A stretch of 64,000 bases of DNA from Paractinoplanes bogorensis (GTDB lineage Bacteria; Actinomycetota; Actinomycetes; Mycobacteriales; Micromonosporaceae): NCBI RefSeq assembly GCF_018829635.1, contig NZ_JAHKKG010000008.1, forward strand, positions 372,001 to 436,000, given 5' to 3'. Below the pieces are notes generated by a model. That model was not told where the DNA came from. It did no database searches and saw nothing but the letters and a program-made list of their open reading frames with translations. Every line of letters starts with the position of its first letter. The stretch's first letter is position 1. Of this stretch, positions 24,968-35,551 are shown in pieces. The position numbers and the translations under genes are program-made.

Positions 24968-25933
24968 ATGTCGCCCACCTCGCACCGGAAGTGGCCGTTC
25001 GCCGCCGTCGCGGCGCTCCTGGCGGCCTTCGTCACGGCGGCCGGCCCGGTGCCGTCCGCCTCGGCCGCCCTGCCCGCTCTCGGGGTCGGCGCCACCACTT
25101 CGGCCCTCGACACTGTCGGCAGCGGCAACACCTGCGCCGGTTTCCTCGACGAACGCACCCACCTCGGCAACCTCGGCGTCCGGCGGGTCTTCGCCTCGGC
25201 GGGGCAGCTGCCACCGGCCGACGCCATCACCTGTCACACGACCTACGGTGCCAAGCTGTGGTACTCGTTCAAGACCTCGTGCGCGCCGGCCTTGGTCGCG
25301 GCCGGGGGCTGCGACACCGAGATCACCAACATCGCGGCGGCCATGCCGGCCGGCAGCATCCTGACCTACTTCCACGAGCCCGAGGACGACATGACCGGCA
25401 CCGAGTTCGTGGCCGCGTTCACGCACGCCTATCAGGTGGCCAAGGCGGTCAACGCGACGATCGACATGGTGCCGGTGCACATGTCCTACCAGTGGCGGCC
25501 CGGTTCGCCGGGCGTCACCAACAACGGCACCGGCGGTGACCGGGAGATCCGGGACTGGATCGTCGCCCCCCAGTACGCCGACGCGTACGCGTTCGACCTC
25601 TACTGGCAGGCGAGCACCCGGGGCAGCGAGCCCGACGACCCGGTCAGCGTGGGCAGCGACCCGCGGATGACCCGGTGGTACAACGCCTTCGCGAGCCAGG
25701 GCCGGCCGCTTGCCCTGGCCGAGTGGGGAATCGACGACGACCAGGGCGTCCGGGCCTCGCGCGGACCGGCGATCCGGGCGTCACGGACGTGGCTGGCCGC
25801 CCGCAACTTCCGGATCGTCAACTACTGGCAGATGGACAACTGGTACCTCGGCGCCACCACGGTGCCGGTCGGCGGGTATGCCGACCCCGACGGCGTCGCC
25901 GCCTATCAGGAGTTCGTCGCCACCGCCGCCTGA
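24968..25933 (+). CDS. Secreted glycoside-hydrolase-like protein
   Basis: 321 aa. A Sec signal peptide (WPFAAVAALLAAFVTAAGPV, cleavage near SASA) is followed by a TIM-barrel-like domain. SILTYFHEPEDDMTG has the His-Glu-Pro acid/base arrangement of GH26-type enzymes, and PLALAEWGIDDDQG could carry the nucleophile. The family assignment is from these motifs only. The ATG stands 6 nt behind TAGCCT (24956-24961), so it is probably leaderless. It is convergent with jetC, 5 bp apart. Confidence 0.72.
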   Translation: MSPTSHRKWPFAAVAALLAAFVTAAGPVPSASAALPALGVGATTSALDTVGSGNTCAGFLDERTHLGNLGVRRVFASAGQLPPADAITCHTTYGAKLWYSFKTSCAPALVAAGGCDTEITNIAAAMPAGSILTYFHEPEDDMTGTEFVAAFTHAYQVAKAVNATIDMVPVHMSYQWRPGSPGVTNNGTGGDREIRDWIVAPQYADAYAFDLYWQASTRGSEPDDPVSVGSDPRMTRWYNAFASQGRPLALAEWGIDDDQGVRASRGPAIRASRTWLAARNFRIVNYWQMDNWYLGATTVPVGGYADPDGVAAYQEFVATAA

Positions 25934-25938
25934 TCTGA

Positions 25939-28900
25939 TCATTCGTCGGGCACGGCGACCAGGAGCTTGGCCCGGGACCGGCCGTGGGTGTTCTTGAGGA
26001 TGAGGTATTCCGCGTCGACGTGGGGTTCGATCGCGCTGTGCTTGTCGTTGGGGGCGCCGATGATGAGCTGGAACCCCAGGCCGCGCCAGGCGCCGATGGC
26101 CCGGCCGGTGAAATGGGCGTCGGCCTTGATGAGCGCCTCGTCGAGGAAGACGGGGGCGTAGCGGGGACGGGCGGCACCGGCGTCGCCGAGCTGGTAGCGC
26201 AGCGCGGCGCCGACGATGAACGCGACCAGCTCCTGCGACTCGCCGCCGGACTTCTCTCCGATGTGGTCGTAGACGGCGACGTGCCGGTCGTCGAGGTCGC
26301 GTTTCTCCGCGCTGATCCGGACGTGCGTGCGCACGTCGACCAGGTCGGCGAAATCGGGGGCGGTGCGCCGGATCCGGTCGATCACCTTGACCATCCGGTG
26401 GTAGGCGCGTTCCCGGTCGTGCTCGGTGGTGGCCTCGTCGATGAACGCGCGGATCTCCCGTAATTCCTTGCGGAACCTCGCCCGTACGGTGGAATGGCTC
26501 TCTTGCGGGTCGATCCGCAGCCGGTGGTGGTCGTCGGCGAACGGGAGGTCGGCCAGGATGCGGTTGACCGGGTCGATGCGGTCACGGATCTCGCGCACCG
26601 CGGCCGCGAGTTCGCTGTCCAGCCCGGTCAGATCGTTGCCGGACAGCTTGAGCAGGCTGTCGCGCCACTCGGACTCCAGCTTGTGCAGGCCGCTGGTCTC
26701 CAGGTCGGTGAGCAGACGCTCGAAGTCGCGATAGGCCGCGTCGGGGTCGGTGCCGAGGTTGGGGTTGGGCCAGCGCTCGAGGAACGTCGAGAAGGTGTCG
26801 GCCAGCGCGTTCCGGGCCCGGTCGGCACTCTCGGCGGCGGCCTGCCGTTCGGCGCGGACCTTCTCACCGGCCCGTTTCACGGCGGCGTCGAAATCGGCCA
26901 GGGCCTCGATGCCGTCGTCGAAAAGCGCTTCCAGGTACGCCCGGTGGTGCTCGCTGATCTCGACGTCCGACTGCGCGGCGGTGTCGAGCGCCTGCTGGGC
27001 CCGGTCGACCTCGTCGACGGTCGTCTCCCACGAGCCGCGCAGCGCCTCGACGTCGTCCTTCTGCCGGCCGATGCGCTCGGTCAGATCGCGGACCCGCGCC
27101 CGGAGCTCGTCGACCTGACCCTGCAGTTGCTCGACCTTCGGATTGCCGGAGCGGATCTCGTCGACGACCCGGTTCCAGCGGTCGCGCCGTGCCACCGCCG
27201 AGTCGACGTCCACCTGGTCCCAGGTCAGTTCGATCATTTTCCCGTACGCCGTACGGCGGCTCTCGAACGAGTCGAGGCTCTGCTGCGCCGCCGTCACCTG
27301 CTCAGCCGCCGCCGCATACCGCTGGGCGGCGTCGACGATCCGCTCCTCGAGCCCGGCGAGCGTCCGGTGATTGGTGAACCCGAGCAGGTTGGCCCGGCCG
27401 TGGCCGCCGTGGGCACCGCCGCCGCGCTGCGACATCTGGCCGCTGATGGTGAGCGCCTTCGGGTGCTGCCCGAGCTGCCGGGGCGAGTCGACGCACACGT
27501 AGTCGAACCGGCGGCCCAGCTCGCCGCGGAGCCAGGCGGTGAACGGCGACGGCTGATAGTCGAGGCGCCCGGCCAGGGTCTGGTGGTCGAGCCGGACCTC
27601 GTCGCGCAGCCCGGTCGGCACGCCCTCGAACTGGATCCGCCGGGCGGTCGGGACGCTGTTGATCGCCTCGCGGAACGCCGCCATCCGGCCGCTGTCGATC
27701 AGCATCCGGGTCGCGAACCCGCCCAGGGCCAGGTTGAACGCCTCGCGCCAGGGCTCGAACTCGGTCCGCACCTCGATCAGTTCGCCGACGAACGGCAGGT
27801 CGGCCGGGGTGAGCCCGGCCGCCTCGGCCAGCCGGGCCCGGGCCACGTGCAGCTCGGTCGGGATGTTGCCGCGCCGCGACTTGACCGCCTGATGCTCGGC
27901 GCGGGCGGCCGTCAGGTCCCGTTCGGCGTCCTTCTGTTCCGCTTTCGCCTCGGCGAACGCCTCCTGGGCGGTGCGGCGGGCGTCGCCGTCGGCCAGGACC
28001 CGGTGGGCCGTCGCCACCAGTTCGGCGAACTCGGCACCGGTGGTGGCGGTGGCGCCGAGGTCGCCGAGGTCGCGGTCGAGCCGTTCCCGGGCCCGCTGGA
28101 CGTCGTCGAGCCGCTGCTCGACCGTACGGACCTCGCGCAGCGCGGTGTCCATCCGGTCACCGCCGGCCGCGCGCAGCGTGTCGGTCACCGCCGCCAGCTG
28201 AGCCTCGGACGCCTTGACCAGGGCCTCGGTCTCCGACAGTTCCGCCTCGGCCCGGCGGTGCCGCATGGCCAGCTCGGCCTCGGCCGTACGCAGCAGGTCG
28301 AGCCGCCGCTCGTGCCGCCACAGCGCGGCCGGCGAGGCCGCGTCGGTGAACGATCCGGCCTCGTCGATCAGCCGGGCCGTGCCGGTGGCGTCGGCGATGG
28401 CCTGCCGGTGCCCGCGGATCGGGGTCAGCGCCTTCACCTGCTGGCGGGCGGTGATCATCCGGGTGCGGGTGCCGGCCAGCTCGTCGAACTGCTGCACCAC
28501 CGCGTCGGCCGTGGCCAGCGTGGTGGGCTCTTCGAGCACCATCGTCTTGTAGAGGGCGTCGACGGTGGTGATCTGCTGGCCGGCCTGGATGCGGCCGAGC
28601 AGCGCCACCGCCTTGTTCCCGTCGCCGGCGGCGCCGATGCCGAGCGTGTGGTGCAGCCGCGCGGTGAAGTCGCGGTCGGTCTCGAAGCAGGTCAGGCCGG
28701 TAGCCACCACGTCGGCCCGGGCCAGCCGGTGGGCCGCCGGGCCCTCCAGCGTCGGCAGCGGGTAGGCGTGGTCGCACGTGGCCCGGATCGAGGTGACGTC
28801 GTCGAGGTTGCGCGCGGACGACGGCACGTACCAGGCCCGGAGCGCGGTGAACTCGGCCCCGGACTGGTCGGCCCAGGTCATGGCGATGGCCGACCACGTG

Positions 28901-29265
28901 TCGCGGCCGTCACCGCGCAACACCCGGAACCGGGTCTCGCCACCGGCCCGCGACTCGTCGAGCTTGCCCCGGGCGTACGAGAGAATGTTCCGTTGATCTT
29001 TGCCCCGGGGCCGGCCGACCACGCCCCCGTTGGACGCACCGTTGAACGGGGTCGTGTGCGGCATCAGCAGCGCGATGTAGGAGTCCATCAGCGTCGACTT
29101 GCCCGAGCCGGAACCACCGCTGAGCAGGGTGGCGCCGGGCGACAGCCGCAGCCGGTGATAGCCGTCGTAGCCACCCCAGTTGACCAGTTGCAGGTCGCGG
29201 GCCACCCACTGCTGACCCCGCGACGCCGCCGGGATCAGCCCGAACAGCGTGTCGACCATGCTCAT
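25939..29265 (-). CDS. jetC: JetC/MksB-type SMC-like ATPase of a Wadjet-like condensin
   Basis: 1108 aa. Walker [10 protein letters not shown] at 50-58 follows the N-terminal strand. A central hinge-like region lies near the middle, flanked by long Glu/Arg/Ala-rich coiled coils. The C-terminal ATPase half holds the signature SGGESQ (about 1006-1011) and Walker B PVFLDEAL (about 1038-1045). This is the MukB-like motor of JetABCD/MksBEFG systems, which extrude DNA loops and recognise small circular DNA. The start ATG overlaps the jetB stop (ATGA). In complete systems jetD (TOPRIM nuclease) follows; here the next gene is convergent and unrelated. Confidence 0.92.
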   Translation of the reverse strand: MSMVDTLFGLIPAASRGQQWVARDLQLVNWGGYDGYHRLRLSPGATLLSGGSGSGKSTLMDSYIALLMPHTTPFNGASNGGVVGRPRGKDQRNILSYARGKLDESRAGGETRFRVLRGDGRDTWSAIAMTWADQSGAEFTALRAWYVPSSARNLDDVTSIRATCDHAYPLPTLEGPAAHRLARADVVATGLTCFETDRDFTARLHHTLGIGAAGDGNKAVALLGRIQAGQQITTVDALYKTMVLEEPTTLATADAVVQQFDELAGTRTRMITARQQVKALTPIRGHRQAIADATGTARLIDEAGSFTDAASPAALWRHERRLDLLRTAEAELAMRHRRAEAELSETEALVKASEAQLAAVTDTLRAAGGDRMDTALREVRTVEQRLDDVQRARERLDRDLGDLGATATTGAEFAELVATAHRVLADGDARRTAQEAFAEAKAEQKDAERDLTAARAEHQAVKSRRGNIPTELHVARARLAEAAGLTPADLPFVGELIEVRTEFEPWREAFNLALGGFATRMLIDSGRMAAFREAINSVPTARRIQFEGVPTGLRDEVRLDHQTLAGRLDYQPSPFTAWLRGELGRRFDYVCVDSPRQLGQHPKALTISGQMSQRGGGAHGGHGRANLLGFTNHRTLAGLEERIVDAAQRYAAAAEQVTAAQQSLDSFESRRTAYGKMIELTWDQVDVDSAVARRDRWNRVVDEIRSGNPKVEQLQGQVDELRARVRDLTERIGRQKDDVEALRGSWETTVDEVDRAQQALDTAAQSDVEISEHHRAYLEALFDDGIEALADFDAAVKRAGEKVRAERQAAAESADRARNALADTFSTFLERWPNPNLGTDPDAAYRDFERLLTDLETSGLHKLESEWRDSLLKLSGNDLTGLDSELAAAVREIRDRIDPVNRILADLPFADDHHRLRIDPQESHSTVRARFRKELREIRAFIDEATTEHDRERAYHRMVKVIDRIRRTAPDFADLVDVRTHVRISAEKRDLDDRHVAVYDHIGEKSGGESQELVAFIVGAALRYQLGDAGAARPRYAPVFLDEALIKADAHFTGRAIGAWRGLGFQLIIGAPNDKHSAIEPHVDAEYLILKNTHGRSRAKLLVAVPDE

Positions 29266-29891
29266 GCCGCGACCTCGTTCCGTTCGCGCAGCCACCGCTC
29301 GAGCTCGGCCAGCTTGGAGGTGCTCAGCACGACCTCGACCAGCGGAGTGATGCGGTAGCGGCCGGCCGACTCCTCGACCAGCAGACCCTCGGTGACCAGG
29401 CGCTGCACCGCGTTGCGAACCTCCTGCTGCCCGCGGGCCAGGTTGCGGTCCTCCGGGTCGAAATAGGTCAGCACGGTCTGCTCCAGCTCTTCGATGTCGA
29501 CCCGGGCCGACGTCTCGCCGGTGCCGCGTTCCCGCTGGAAGAGGGTCCGCAGGTGGACCAGGACGAGGGTCTCGGCCCGGTTGTACGGGTCGTCCTTGAG
29601 CAGGATCGGCACGTCGAGCTCGGCCGGGCGCACCTGCTCCTTGTAGGCGACGCCGCGGTCGTGGTCGACCACGAGGCGGACGAACATGTCGTTGAGCCGG
29701 GACGCGATGATCTGCTGGTTCTCGAGCAGCGTGCGCCACTGCGCCGCCTGCTTGTCGGCCAGCAGGAACTTGCGGCGCAGCAGCTGCACGAGCACCCGGC
29801 GGACATCCGCGTCGAGGGTTCCGGCGTCACCGGCGAACAGCTCGGCCGGGTCGTCCTCCATCGAGACGGGGTCGATGAAGCCGTCACTCAT
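29262..29891 (-). CDS. jetB: JetB/MksE-type condensin subunit (DUF4194)
   Basis: 209 aa, DUF4194. Winged-helix-like features include [20 protein letters not shown] near the N terminus, [19 protein letters not shown] in the middle, and a C-terminal [20 protein letters not shown]. In Wadjet/Mks complexes this protein binds the kleisin (JetA) and helps clamp DNA. The start MSDGF at 29891 lies within the jetA stop region (ATGAGTGA) with AGGAG upstream. It is coupled to both neighbours in a jetA-jetB-jetC operon. Confidence 0.9.
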   Translation of the reverse strand: MSDGFIDPVSMEDDPAELFAGDAGTLDADVRRVLVQLLRRKFLLADKQAAQWRTLLENQQIIASRLNDMFVRLVVDHDRGVAYKEQVRPAELDVPILLKDDPYNRAETLVLVHLRTLFQRERGTGETSARVDIEELEQTVLTYFDPEDRNLARGQQEVRNAVQRLVTEGLLVEESAGRYRITPLVEVVLSTSKLAELERWLRERNEVAA

Positions 29892-31386
29892 CGCTGCCAC
29901 TCCTGTCGGTCGTCGCCGGGTTGGCCGTCATGGTCGCGCCGAGGGCGAACCGGCGCCGGGTCCGATCCGGGCGGACCGTGTCGACCGTCGTCACCTCGCC
30001 GGTCTCGGTCATTCCGGCGCCGTCGGCCACCTCGAGCAGGCCGAGCAGGTCGACCGGGCGGCGCAGATCCTCGGCGGCCGCCTGGAATGCGGCCGTCACG
30101 TCCACGCTGCCGGCCTCGCCGGCGAACGCCGCCAGATGCGCCCGCAGATCGGCGTAGCGCGGGCCGCCCCAGGCCCGGGTGTCGGCGCCCGTGACGTCGT
30201 CATCGTCGTCCCACTCGTGCAACGGGGCCGGCGACCGGGGCGGCTGCAGGTCACTCGTCCGCTGGCGCAGGTGCCCGACGTCTGCCACCGGCAGACGGCG
30301 CACCGGGTCGACGGTCTCGCCCCGGCGTGACCCCGGGACCCACTTGTGCAGGCTCGACATCACGGCCCGCAGCAGCTCGTCGACCTGACGGTCACGCATC
30401 GGGTCGTGGTTGCGGACCTGGCTGGTGATGACGTGGGAGGCCTGCCGCTGCGCGGTCAGCACCTCGATGACGCCCTGCTCGATGCGGCGCGAGATCTCGG
30501 TCAGTTCCCGCCGTTGCGGCTCGGGAAGCTGGTCGGCGAACCGGTGCCGCAGCACCGTGCGGAGCTGCCCCCACATGTCGTCGATCTGGTCCGGGTCGCC
30601 GATCAGGCGCAGCGCCCCGGCGAAGGCGCGGCCCTCGGGCATGGCGTCCAGGATCCGCCGGCCGTGATCGAGGTATTCGCGGAGCACCTCACCGGTCGGC
30701 CGCACGTCGTGCCGCAGCTCGGCCACCACGTCGCGCTGGACGGCCTTGATCGACTCGGCCACACGCGCGAAGTCGGCCGGCAGCTCCCGCGCCAGGTGCA
30801 GGACATTTTCGGCCGATTCGAGCAACTGCTCGTCGTCGGCGGTCTCGACCGTCCCGCCCGCTTCGAGCCGGGCCAGCTCCCGCTGCCGCTCCTCGATCTC
30901 GGCCCGCAGACGTCCCATGCGCGCCTCGGCGTCCGGATCGGCGTCCCGGGCCAGCCGTTCGATGGCTTCCAGCAGCGTGCGGACCCGGGACTGCGACACC
31001 CGGGTGCGTACGCCGCCGACCCGCCCGGCGATTTCGAGAGCACCCACGCCGTACGCGGAAAGGCGGTAGACCTCGACGTCGTCGTCGGAGACCTGCCGCA
31101 TCAGCCAGCCGGCCTGCACCCACTGCCGGCACAGGTCACGGGCGTTCCCGGTCGGCAGGGACGGGCTTTCCTCGTCGGCGTCGCCGGTCGCCCGCAGCTG
31201 GTCGAGGGCGTCGTTGATCTCGGTGTGCGTGTCGGCCACCACGACCGCCGGCCGCTCCGCCGTGAAGACCATGGACAGCACCGTCACCACGAACGGCGCG
31301 TGCGTCTGATGCAGCAGGGCCAGCATCGGATTGTGAAACGCGCGCAGTGCGCCCTGGTAAGCGCCCTCCACCTCTCGAGTAACCAT
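29884..31386 (-). CDS. jetA: JetA/MksF-type kleisin subunit (DUF3375)
   Basis: 500 aa, DUF3375. It opens with [20 protein letters not shown] and has helical regions such as [20 protein letters not shown] and [20 protein letters not shown]. The C terminus is acidic and variable. JetA is the kleisin that bridges JetC heads. ATG 31386 is chosen because TACCCT lies 8 nt in front (leaderless); in-frame codons further upstream have no ribosome site. It is divergent from a beta-lactamase-like gene across 82 bp. It is the first gene of the operon. Confidence 0.9.
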   Translation of the reverse strand: MVTREVEGAYQGALRAFHNPMLALLHQTHAPFVVTVLSMVFTAERPAVVVADTHTEINDALDQLRATGDADEESPSLPTGNARDLCRQWVQAGWLMRQVSDDDVEVYRLSAYGVGALEIAGRVGGVRTRVSQSRVRTLLEAIERLARDADPDAEARMGRLRAEIEERQRELARLEAGGTVETADDEQLLESAENVLHLARELPADFARVAESIKAVQRDVVAELRHDVRPTGEVLREYLDHGRRILDAMPEGRAFAGALRLIGDPDQIDDMWGQLRTVLRHRFADQLPEPQRRELTEISRRIEQGVIEVLTAQRQASHVITSQVRNHDPMRDRQVDELLRAVMSSLHKWVPGSRRGETVDPVRRLPVADVGHLRQRTSDLQPPRSPAPLHEWDDDDDVTGADTRAWGGPRYADLRAHLAAFAGEAGSVDVTAAFQAAAEDLRRPVDLLGLLEVADGAGMTETGEVTTVDTVRPDRTRRRFALGATMTANPATTDRSGSDE

Positions 31387-31468
31387 CGATGCGGAGGGTA
31401 CGGCGTGGGTGCGACACAACGTCGGCTCGCGTGATCTCGGTCGCAGTCCGCGACGTACGCTGGCCGCT

Positions 31469-32278
31469 GTGATCGGCAGTGACCTCGAGAAGGTTCCAGG
31501 CATCGTCTCGGCGGTCGTGGGCCGCCCCGGAGCCAGTCCCGCGTATGTGCGGCTTCCTGATGCCGTTCACTATGCGGCCAGCACCATGAAGGTCGCCGCC
31601 CTGGTCGCCGCCTATCGGCTCGATCTGGACAAACCGGTGCCGGTACGCGCGACGTTCGCCTCGGCGCAGCCCGGCGCGCCGGAGTTCGAGCTGGCCGGCC
31701 CGGCCGACGACAACGACGACGCGGTCTGGGACCGGCTGGGCGAATCGGTGCCGCTGCGGTGGCTGGCCCGCCGCATGATCGTACGGTCGAGCAACCTCGC
31801 CACGAACCTGGTGCTGGGCGAGGTCGGGCTACCCGCCGTCGCCGAGGTGTGGCGGGCGGCCGGGGCAACCGCCAGCATCGTGGGCCGCGGCATCGACGAC
31901 GCCGCCGCCCGGACCGCCGGCATCACCAACCAGGTCACCGCCCGCGATCTGGCCGCGCTCATGTCGGCGCTGGCTCTCGGGGCCTCCGGTGGGCACCCGA
32001 TCGCCGGCCCGGCCGCGTGCGCCGAGATGCTCGACGTGCTCTGCGCCCAGGAATACCGCGAGGACCTGTCGGCCGGGCTGCCCGCGGGCACCCGGATCGC
32101 CACCAAGAACGGCTGCGTCACCGGCGTGCGCCACGGCGCCGGCGTGGTCTTCCCCGGCGACGCGCCGCCGTACACCGTCGTGGTGTGCACCACGACGCCG
32201 CTGCCGGACGAGGACGCCTGCCGTCTGATCGCCCAGATCTCCGCCGAAGCCTGGGCCGAGCGGGCGACGCTGCCGTGA
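31469..32278 (+). CDS. Beta-lactamase-like serine hydrolase (class A/PBP fold)
   Basis: 269 aa. The SxxK motif is ASTMK near residues 37-41, the second motif reads SSNLATN (SxN), and the third KNG is in RIATKNGCVTG. No signal peptide is present, so it seems cytoplasmic, which is unusual for a penicillin-hydrolysing enzyme; related proteins include esterases and penicillin-binding-like hydrolases. GTG 31469 stands 7 nt behind TACGCT and is probably leaderless; a longer N terminus from 31409 would reach into the jetA promoter. It is divergent from jetA. No functional link to the condensin is known. Confidence 0.82.
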   Translation: MIGSDLEKVPGIVSAVVGRPGASPAYVRLPDAVHYAASTMKVAALVAAYRLDLDKPVPVRATFASAQPGAPEFELAGPADDNDDAVWDRLGESVPLRWLARRMIVRSSNLATNLVLGEVGLPAVAEVWRAAGATASIVGRGIDDAAARTAGITNQVTARDLAALMSALALGASGGHPIAGPAACAEMLDVLCAQEYREDLSAGLPAGTRIATKNGCVTGVRHGAGVVFPGDAPPYTVVVCTTTPLPDEDACRLIAQISAEAWAERATLP

Positions 32279-32282
32279 CCGA

Positions 32283-32519
32283 TCACCGCTCGGTGGTGGT
32301 CACCTCGGCTCGGAGGGCGAGCGTGGCGTGGACCTGGGCCAGTTGGGTGGTGGCGGTGAGCATGGCGAGGTCGGCGCCGGGCACGTACGGCTCGTCCGAG
32401 TGGTCGTCCTCGTTGATGTTGGTCTGATAGTCGACCAGGCAGATCTGGTAGAGGCGCTCGGCTTCGGCCGTCAGTTCGACGGCTCGGGCGGCGTGTTCGG
32501 CGGCGGTCATGGCGGTCAT
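32283..32519 (-). CDS. Small conserved-type hypothetical protein
   Basis: 78 aa, mostly helical: AAEHAARAVELTAEAERLYQ at the N terminus and ATTQLAQVHATLALRAEV at the C terminus, with an acidic middle (NEDDHSDEP). Small proteins of this pattern are frequent in actinobacteria and have no known role. The start could be either of two ATGs nine bases apart. It is convergent with the beta-lactamase-like gene (4-bp gap). Confidence 0.65.
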   Translation of the reverse strand: MTAMTAAEHAARAVELTAEAERLYQICLVDYQTNINEDDHSDEPYVPGADLAMLTATTQLAQVHATLALRAEVTTTER

Positions 32520-32589
32520 GCTCTCATCCGGGCCCGGCGGGACGACGGCACCTCGGGAGCACCGGATCGGCGGTAACTACCGTGGCGGG

Positions 32590-33009
32590 GTGACCACCCC
32601 CGAAAGCTGCACCGTGACCGTGTGCCGTGACTGCTGCTGCGGCAACGCCGCGAAACATCCGTCGGTCGACCACAACGCCCAGCTGGACCGGCTTCGTGCC
32701 GCCCTGCCGGCCCACCGGGTGCGCACCAGCCTGTGCCTGGACGTGTGTGACGAGGCGAACGTGATGGTGGTGCACCCGAGTCCGGCCGCCCGCCGGGAAG
32801 GCGCGCGGCCGGTCTGGTTCGGGCTGGTGCTCAGCGACGCCGTCGAGGACGACCTCGTCGCCTGGGTGCGGGCGGGCGGGCCCGGTGCGGCCGAGATCCC
32901 GGCCATGCTCGACCTCTCGGTGATCCCGGCCCCGGCCGTGGCCCGATCAGCCGGCGCGGACCTCGGCGGCGGCCGCGACCAGCGCCCGGGGCTCAGGGGG
33001 AGTTCGTGA
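32590..33009 (+). CDS. (2Fe-2S) thioredoxin-like ferredoxin-domain protein
   Basis: 139 aa. Four cysteines are placed as in thioredoxin-like 2Fe-2S ferredoxins: VCRDCCCGNAAKHPSVDH near the N terminus and LCLDVCDEANVMVVHP about 35 residues later. GTG 32590 stands exactly 6 nt behind TACCGT (32578-32583), so a leaderless message is likely; an in-frame start at 32509 would cover that promoter. The redox partner is unknown. Its 3' end overlaps the next gene on the other strand by 17 bp. Confidence 0.8.
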   Translation: MTTPESCTVTVCRDCCCGNAAKHPSVDHNAQLDRLRAALPAHRVRTSLCLDVCDEANVMVVHPSPAARREGARPVWFGLVLSDAVEDDLVAWVRAGGPGAAEIPAMLDLSVIPAPAVARSAGADLGGGRDQRPGLRGSS

Positions 33010-33466
33010 GCCGGCGCACCTCGGCGAACGCCGGTGGGGTGAGCCGGCTCGCGGCGGCCGGGGTGCCCGCCACCAGGGTCACGAAGTCGCGGAATCCGGA
33101 CCACGACCGGCCGGTGAGCGTGAGGGTCTCGCCGTTGAGGGTGATCCGCAGCGTGCCGGGTGCGGCGCGCTCGCCGACGTCGAGGGTGATGTCGTCCCAG
33201 GTGGCGGCGAGGCGCGCGCCGCGGGCCGTACGCCCGCGCACCCCGCTGCGGTCGGCGGTCAGGGCGGGCAGGAGCAGGGCCGCGGTGATCACGGTCAGGA
33301 AGCCGGTGATCGACAGGCCCACGACGGCGGTGACGACGGCCATCAGGAGGCGGCCACTGCCCAGGTAGGCGACGACGCCGGCCAGGACGAGAAGCAGCAC
33401 CACCGCGGTGAGGACGCCGTAGCCGGCGCCGGTTCTGCGGTTCGGACGCAGCTCGACGGAGTCCAT
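32993..33466 (-). CDS. Hypothetical membrane protein with two helices
   Basis: 157 aa. Two hydrophobic helices (GVLTAVVLLLVLAGVVAYLG and a second containing VVGLSITGFLTVITAALLL) are followed by a cytoplasmic or exposed domain with GTLRITLNGETLTLTGRSWS. The architecture is like small actinobacterial PH-like membrane proteins, but no family is certain. It is divergent from the MFS-UspA gene. The ATG is 1 nt inside a region with no clear ribosome site. Confidence 0.7.
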   Translation of the reverse strand: MDSVELRPNRRTGAGYGVLTAVVLLLVLAGVVAYLGSGRLLMAVVTAVVGLSITGFLTVITAALLLPALTADRSGVRGRTARGARLAATWDDITLDVGERAAPGTLRITLNGETLTLTGRSWSGFRDFVTLVAGTPAAASRLTPPAFAEVRRLTNSP

Positions 33467-33545
33467 CGTGCTCCTGACGTTGATCCTGATCAGATCGATT
33501 TAGCAAGACTATTGCCGATCGGTGAACGGATGCGTACCGTCCGAA

Positions 33546-33575
33546 ACGGAGCTGTGAAGCATGTCACAGCTCCGT
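33546..33575. promoter_or_regulatory. Perfect CRP-type site inside a 12-bp inverted repeat
   Basis: ACGGAGCTGTGA and TCACAGCTCCGT form a perfect inverted repeat with a 6-nt centre. Its core TGTGA-N6-TCACA (33553-33568) is identical to the consensus of CRP/FNR-family regulators such as actinobacterial Crp. It ends 21 bp before the MFS-UspA start codon and could also form a hairpin in the leader. Confidence 0.75.
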
Positions 33576-33596
33576 CCTCGCGGGATGGAGTCGGCT

Positions 33597-35525
33597 ATGA
33601 CAGTCACCGAAGCGAGCACCGCCGGAGCGCCACGTGACCTCGACGATGCGCGAAAGCCCCCATTGAGTCAGCTCGGCGTTCTCCTGATGAACTTCGGGTT
33701 CTTCGGGATCCAGTTCTCCTTCGGGTTGCAGCAGTCGGCCGTCAACCCGATCTTCACGTTCATCGGCGCCAAGCCCGAGGAACTTCCGCTGCTCAACCTG
33801 GCCGGACCGGTGACCGGCCTGCTGATCCAGCCACTGATCGGCGCGATGAGCGACCGGACGTGGACCGACCGCTGGGGCCGGCGCAAGCCGTACTTCCTGC
33901 TCGGGGCGCTCGGCTGCACGATCATGCTCTTCCTGTTCCCGTTCGTCGGCGCGCTGTGGGTCGCGTTCCTGTTCATGTGGCTGCTCGACGCCAGCAACAA
34001 CACCGCGATGGAGCCGTACCGGGCCTTCATCTCCGACCGGCTGCCGAAGAACCAGCTGGCCCGCGGCTTCCTGGTCCAGTCGATGTTCGTCGGCCTGGGC
34101 GCGGTGACCGCCAACCTGTCGCTGCTGCTGTTCCAGAGCGTGATCGACGGGGTGACCGACAACGGCATCCCGTACTGGGTCTATGTCTGCTTCTGGATCG
34201 GCGCGGTCTGCTCGATCGGCTCGGTGCTGGTCTCGGTGCTGTCCACCAAGGAGATTCCGCCGACCGCGGAGGAGCTGCGCGTGCTGCGCAGCAAGCCGGG
34301 CGGGCTGTCCGGCTTCGTCAAAGAGATCACCGACGCGGTGCACGACATGCCCACCGGCATGCACAAGATCGGTCTGGTCTTCCTGTTCCAGTGGTTCGCG
34401 ATGGCGGTCTACTGGCAGTTCGTCTCGGTCAGCATGACCGAGACCATCCCGGCGTTCGCCTCGACCGATCCGGCCAAGCCGGTGTCCGAGGCGGCGTCGG
34501 GCTGGGTCGGCGCGGTCAACGGCATGTACAACTTCGTCACCATCTTCGCGGCGCTCGCCCTGATCCCGATCGCGCAGCGGTTCGGTGCCAAACGCGTCGG
34601 GTCGGCGTCACTGGTCTGCGGCGGCATCGGGCTGCTGGTCTTCGCGAACCTGCACAACCAGTACGCGCTGCTGGTGCCCATGATCGGCCTCGGTATCGCG
34701 TGGGCGTCGATGCTGGGCATCCCGTACATCATGGTGGCGAGCATGGTGCCGCGGGAACGTTCCGGCGTCTACATGGGCATCGTCAACATGATGATCGTCG
34801 TGCCGATGCTGATCCAGAACGTCAGCTTCGGCTGGATCTACGAGAACCTGCTCGGCGGCAGCGGCGCCAACGCCATCATGCTCTGCGGCGGGCTGCTCCT
34901 GGTCGCGGCCATGGCCATGCTGTGGATCAACCCGCCGACCGAGGACGAGGAGTCCGAGCTGATGCCGCTCGGCAGCCCGCGCGAGATCAAGGTGTACGAC
35001 ATGGTGATCGTCGGCTCGGACGGCACCCCGTCCTCGCTGTACGCGGTCGACCGGGCCCACGCCGTCGCGGCCGAGGCCGACGCGAAAGTGGTGGTGGTGT
35101 CCGCGTACAACCCGGGTCTGGAACTGGGGGTGACCCGCGGCACCGGGGTGCGCAAGGAACTCTACGGTCAGGAGGCGGCGAAGGCGGCGCTGGAGGCGAC
35201 GGTCAAGCACCTCACGTCGGACCGGGTCCGCCGGATCGAGACGCGTCTGGTGGCCGGCGATCCGGCGCAGGCGCTGCTCGACACGGCCGGCGACAACCCG
35301 GCCAACCTGATCGTGGTCGGCAACCGGGGGCTGGGCGCGGCCAAGGGCGAGATCCTCGGTTCGGTGCCGGCCGCGGTGGTGCGCAGCGCCAACTGTGACG
35401 TGCTGGTCGTGCAGGGAACGCGGGCGACCACCCGGGTGCGGCCGCCCTCGCTGATCGGCCCGCTGCGCGACCAGGACGGTCCCTCCGCGGCCCGGCCTCT
35501 CGACGACTCCGAGACCGACGCCTGA
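33597..35525 (+). CDS. MFS sugar transporter (SUC/SLC45-like) fused to a UspA domain
   Basis: 642 aa. Residues 1-450 form a 12-helix transporter with MFS loop motifs ([19 protein letters not shown]) like sucrose/H+ symporters. From about residue 462 a universal-stress domain begins ([20 protein letters not shown]) and ends with the ATP-binding motif [15 protein letters not shown] (G-2x-G-9x-G-S). The start MTVTEAST at 33597 has GGAG 6 nt in front. A perfect CRP-type palindrome lies just upstream. The UspA domain probably senses ATP or stress and adjusts transport, but the substrate is unknown. Confidence 0.9.
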   Translation: MTVTEASTAGAPRDLDDARKPPLSQLGVLLMNFGFFGIQFSFGLQQSAVNPIFTFIGAKPEELPLLNLAGPVTGLLIQPLIGAMSDRTWTDRWGRRKPYFLLGALGCTIMLFLFPFVGALWVAFLFMWLLDASNNTAMEPYRAFISDRLPKNQLARGFLVQSMFVGLGAVTANLSLLLFQSVIDGVTDNGIPYWVYVCFWIGAVCSIGSVLVSVLSTKEIPPTAEELRVLRSKPGGLSGFVKEITDAVHDMPTGMHKIGLVFLFQWFAMAVYWQFVSVSMTETIPAFASTDPAKPVSEAASGWVGAVNGMYNFVTIFAALALIPIAQRFGAKRVGSASLVCGGIGLLVFANLHNQYALLVPMIGLGIAWASMLGIPYIMVASMVPRERSGVYMGIVNMMIVVPMLIQNVSFGWIYENLLGGSGANAIMLCGGLLLVAAMAMLWINPPTEDEESELMPLGSPREIKVYDMVIVGSDGTPSSLYAVDRAHAVAAEADAKVVVVSAYNPGLELGVTRGTGVRKELYGQEAAKAALEATVKHLTSDRVRRIETRLVAGDPAQALLDTAGDNPANLIVVGNRGLGAAKGEILGSVPAAVVRSANCDVLVVQGTRATTRVRPPSLIGPLRDQDGPSAARPLDDSETDA

Positions 35526-35551
35526 ATCCAGGATTGCGGCCGGGCCGGCGC

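Noticed and set aside
26494-29358. Very long open frame on the plus strand opposite jetC
   Set aside because: It follows from high GC at third codon positions of jetC; its protein is low-complexity Arg/Gly/Val-rich, while the minus-strand frame has complete ATPase motifs.
33558-33597. ATG at 33561 as the start of the MFS-UspA protein
   Set aside because: It lies inside the CRP-type palindrome; the ATG at 33597 has a GGAG at the right distance and fits the transporter N terminus.
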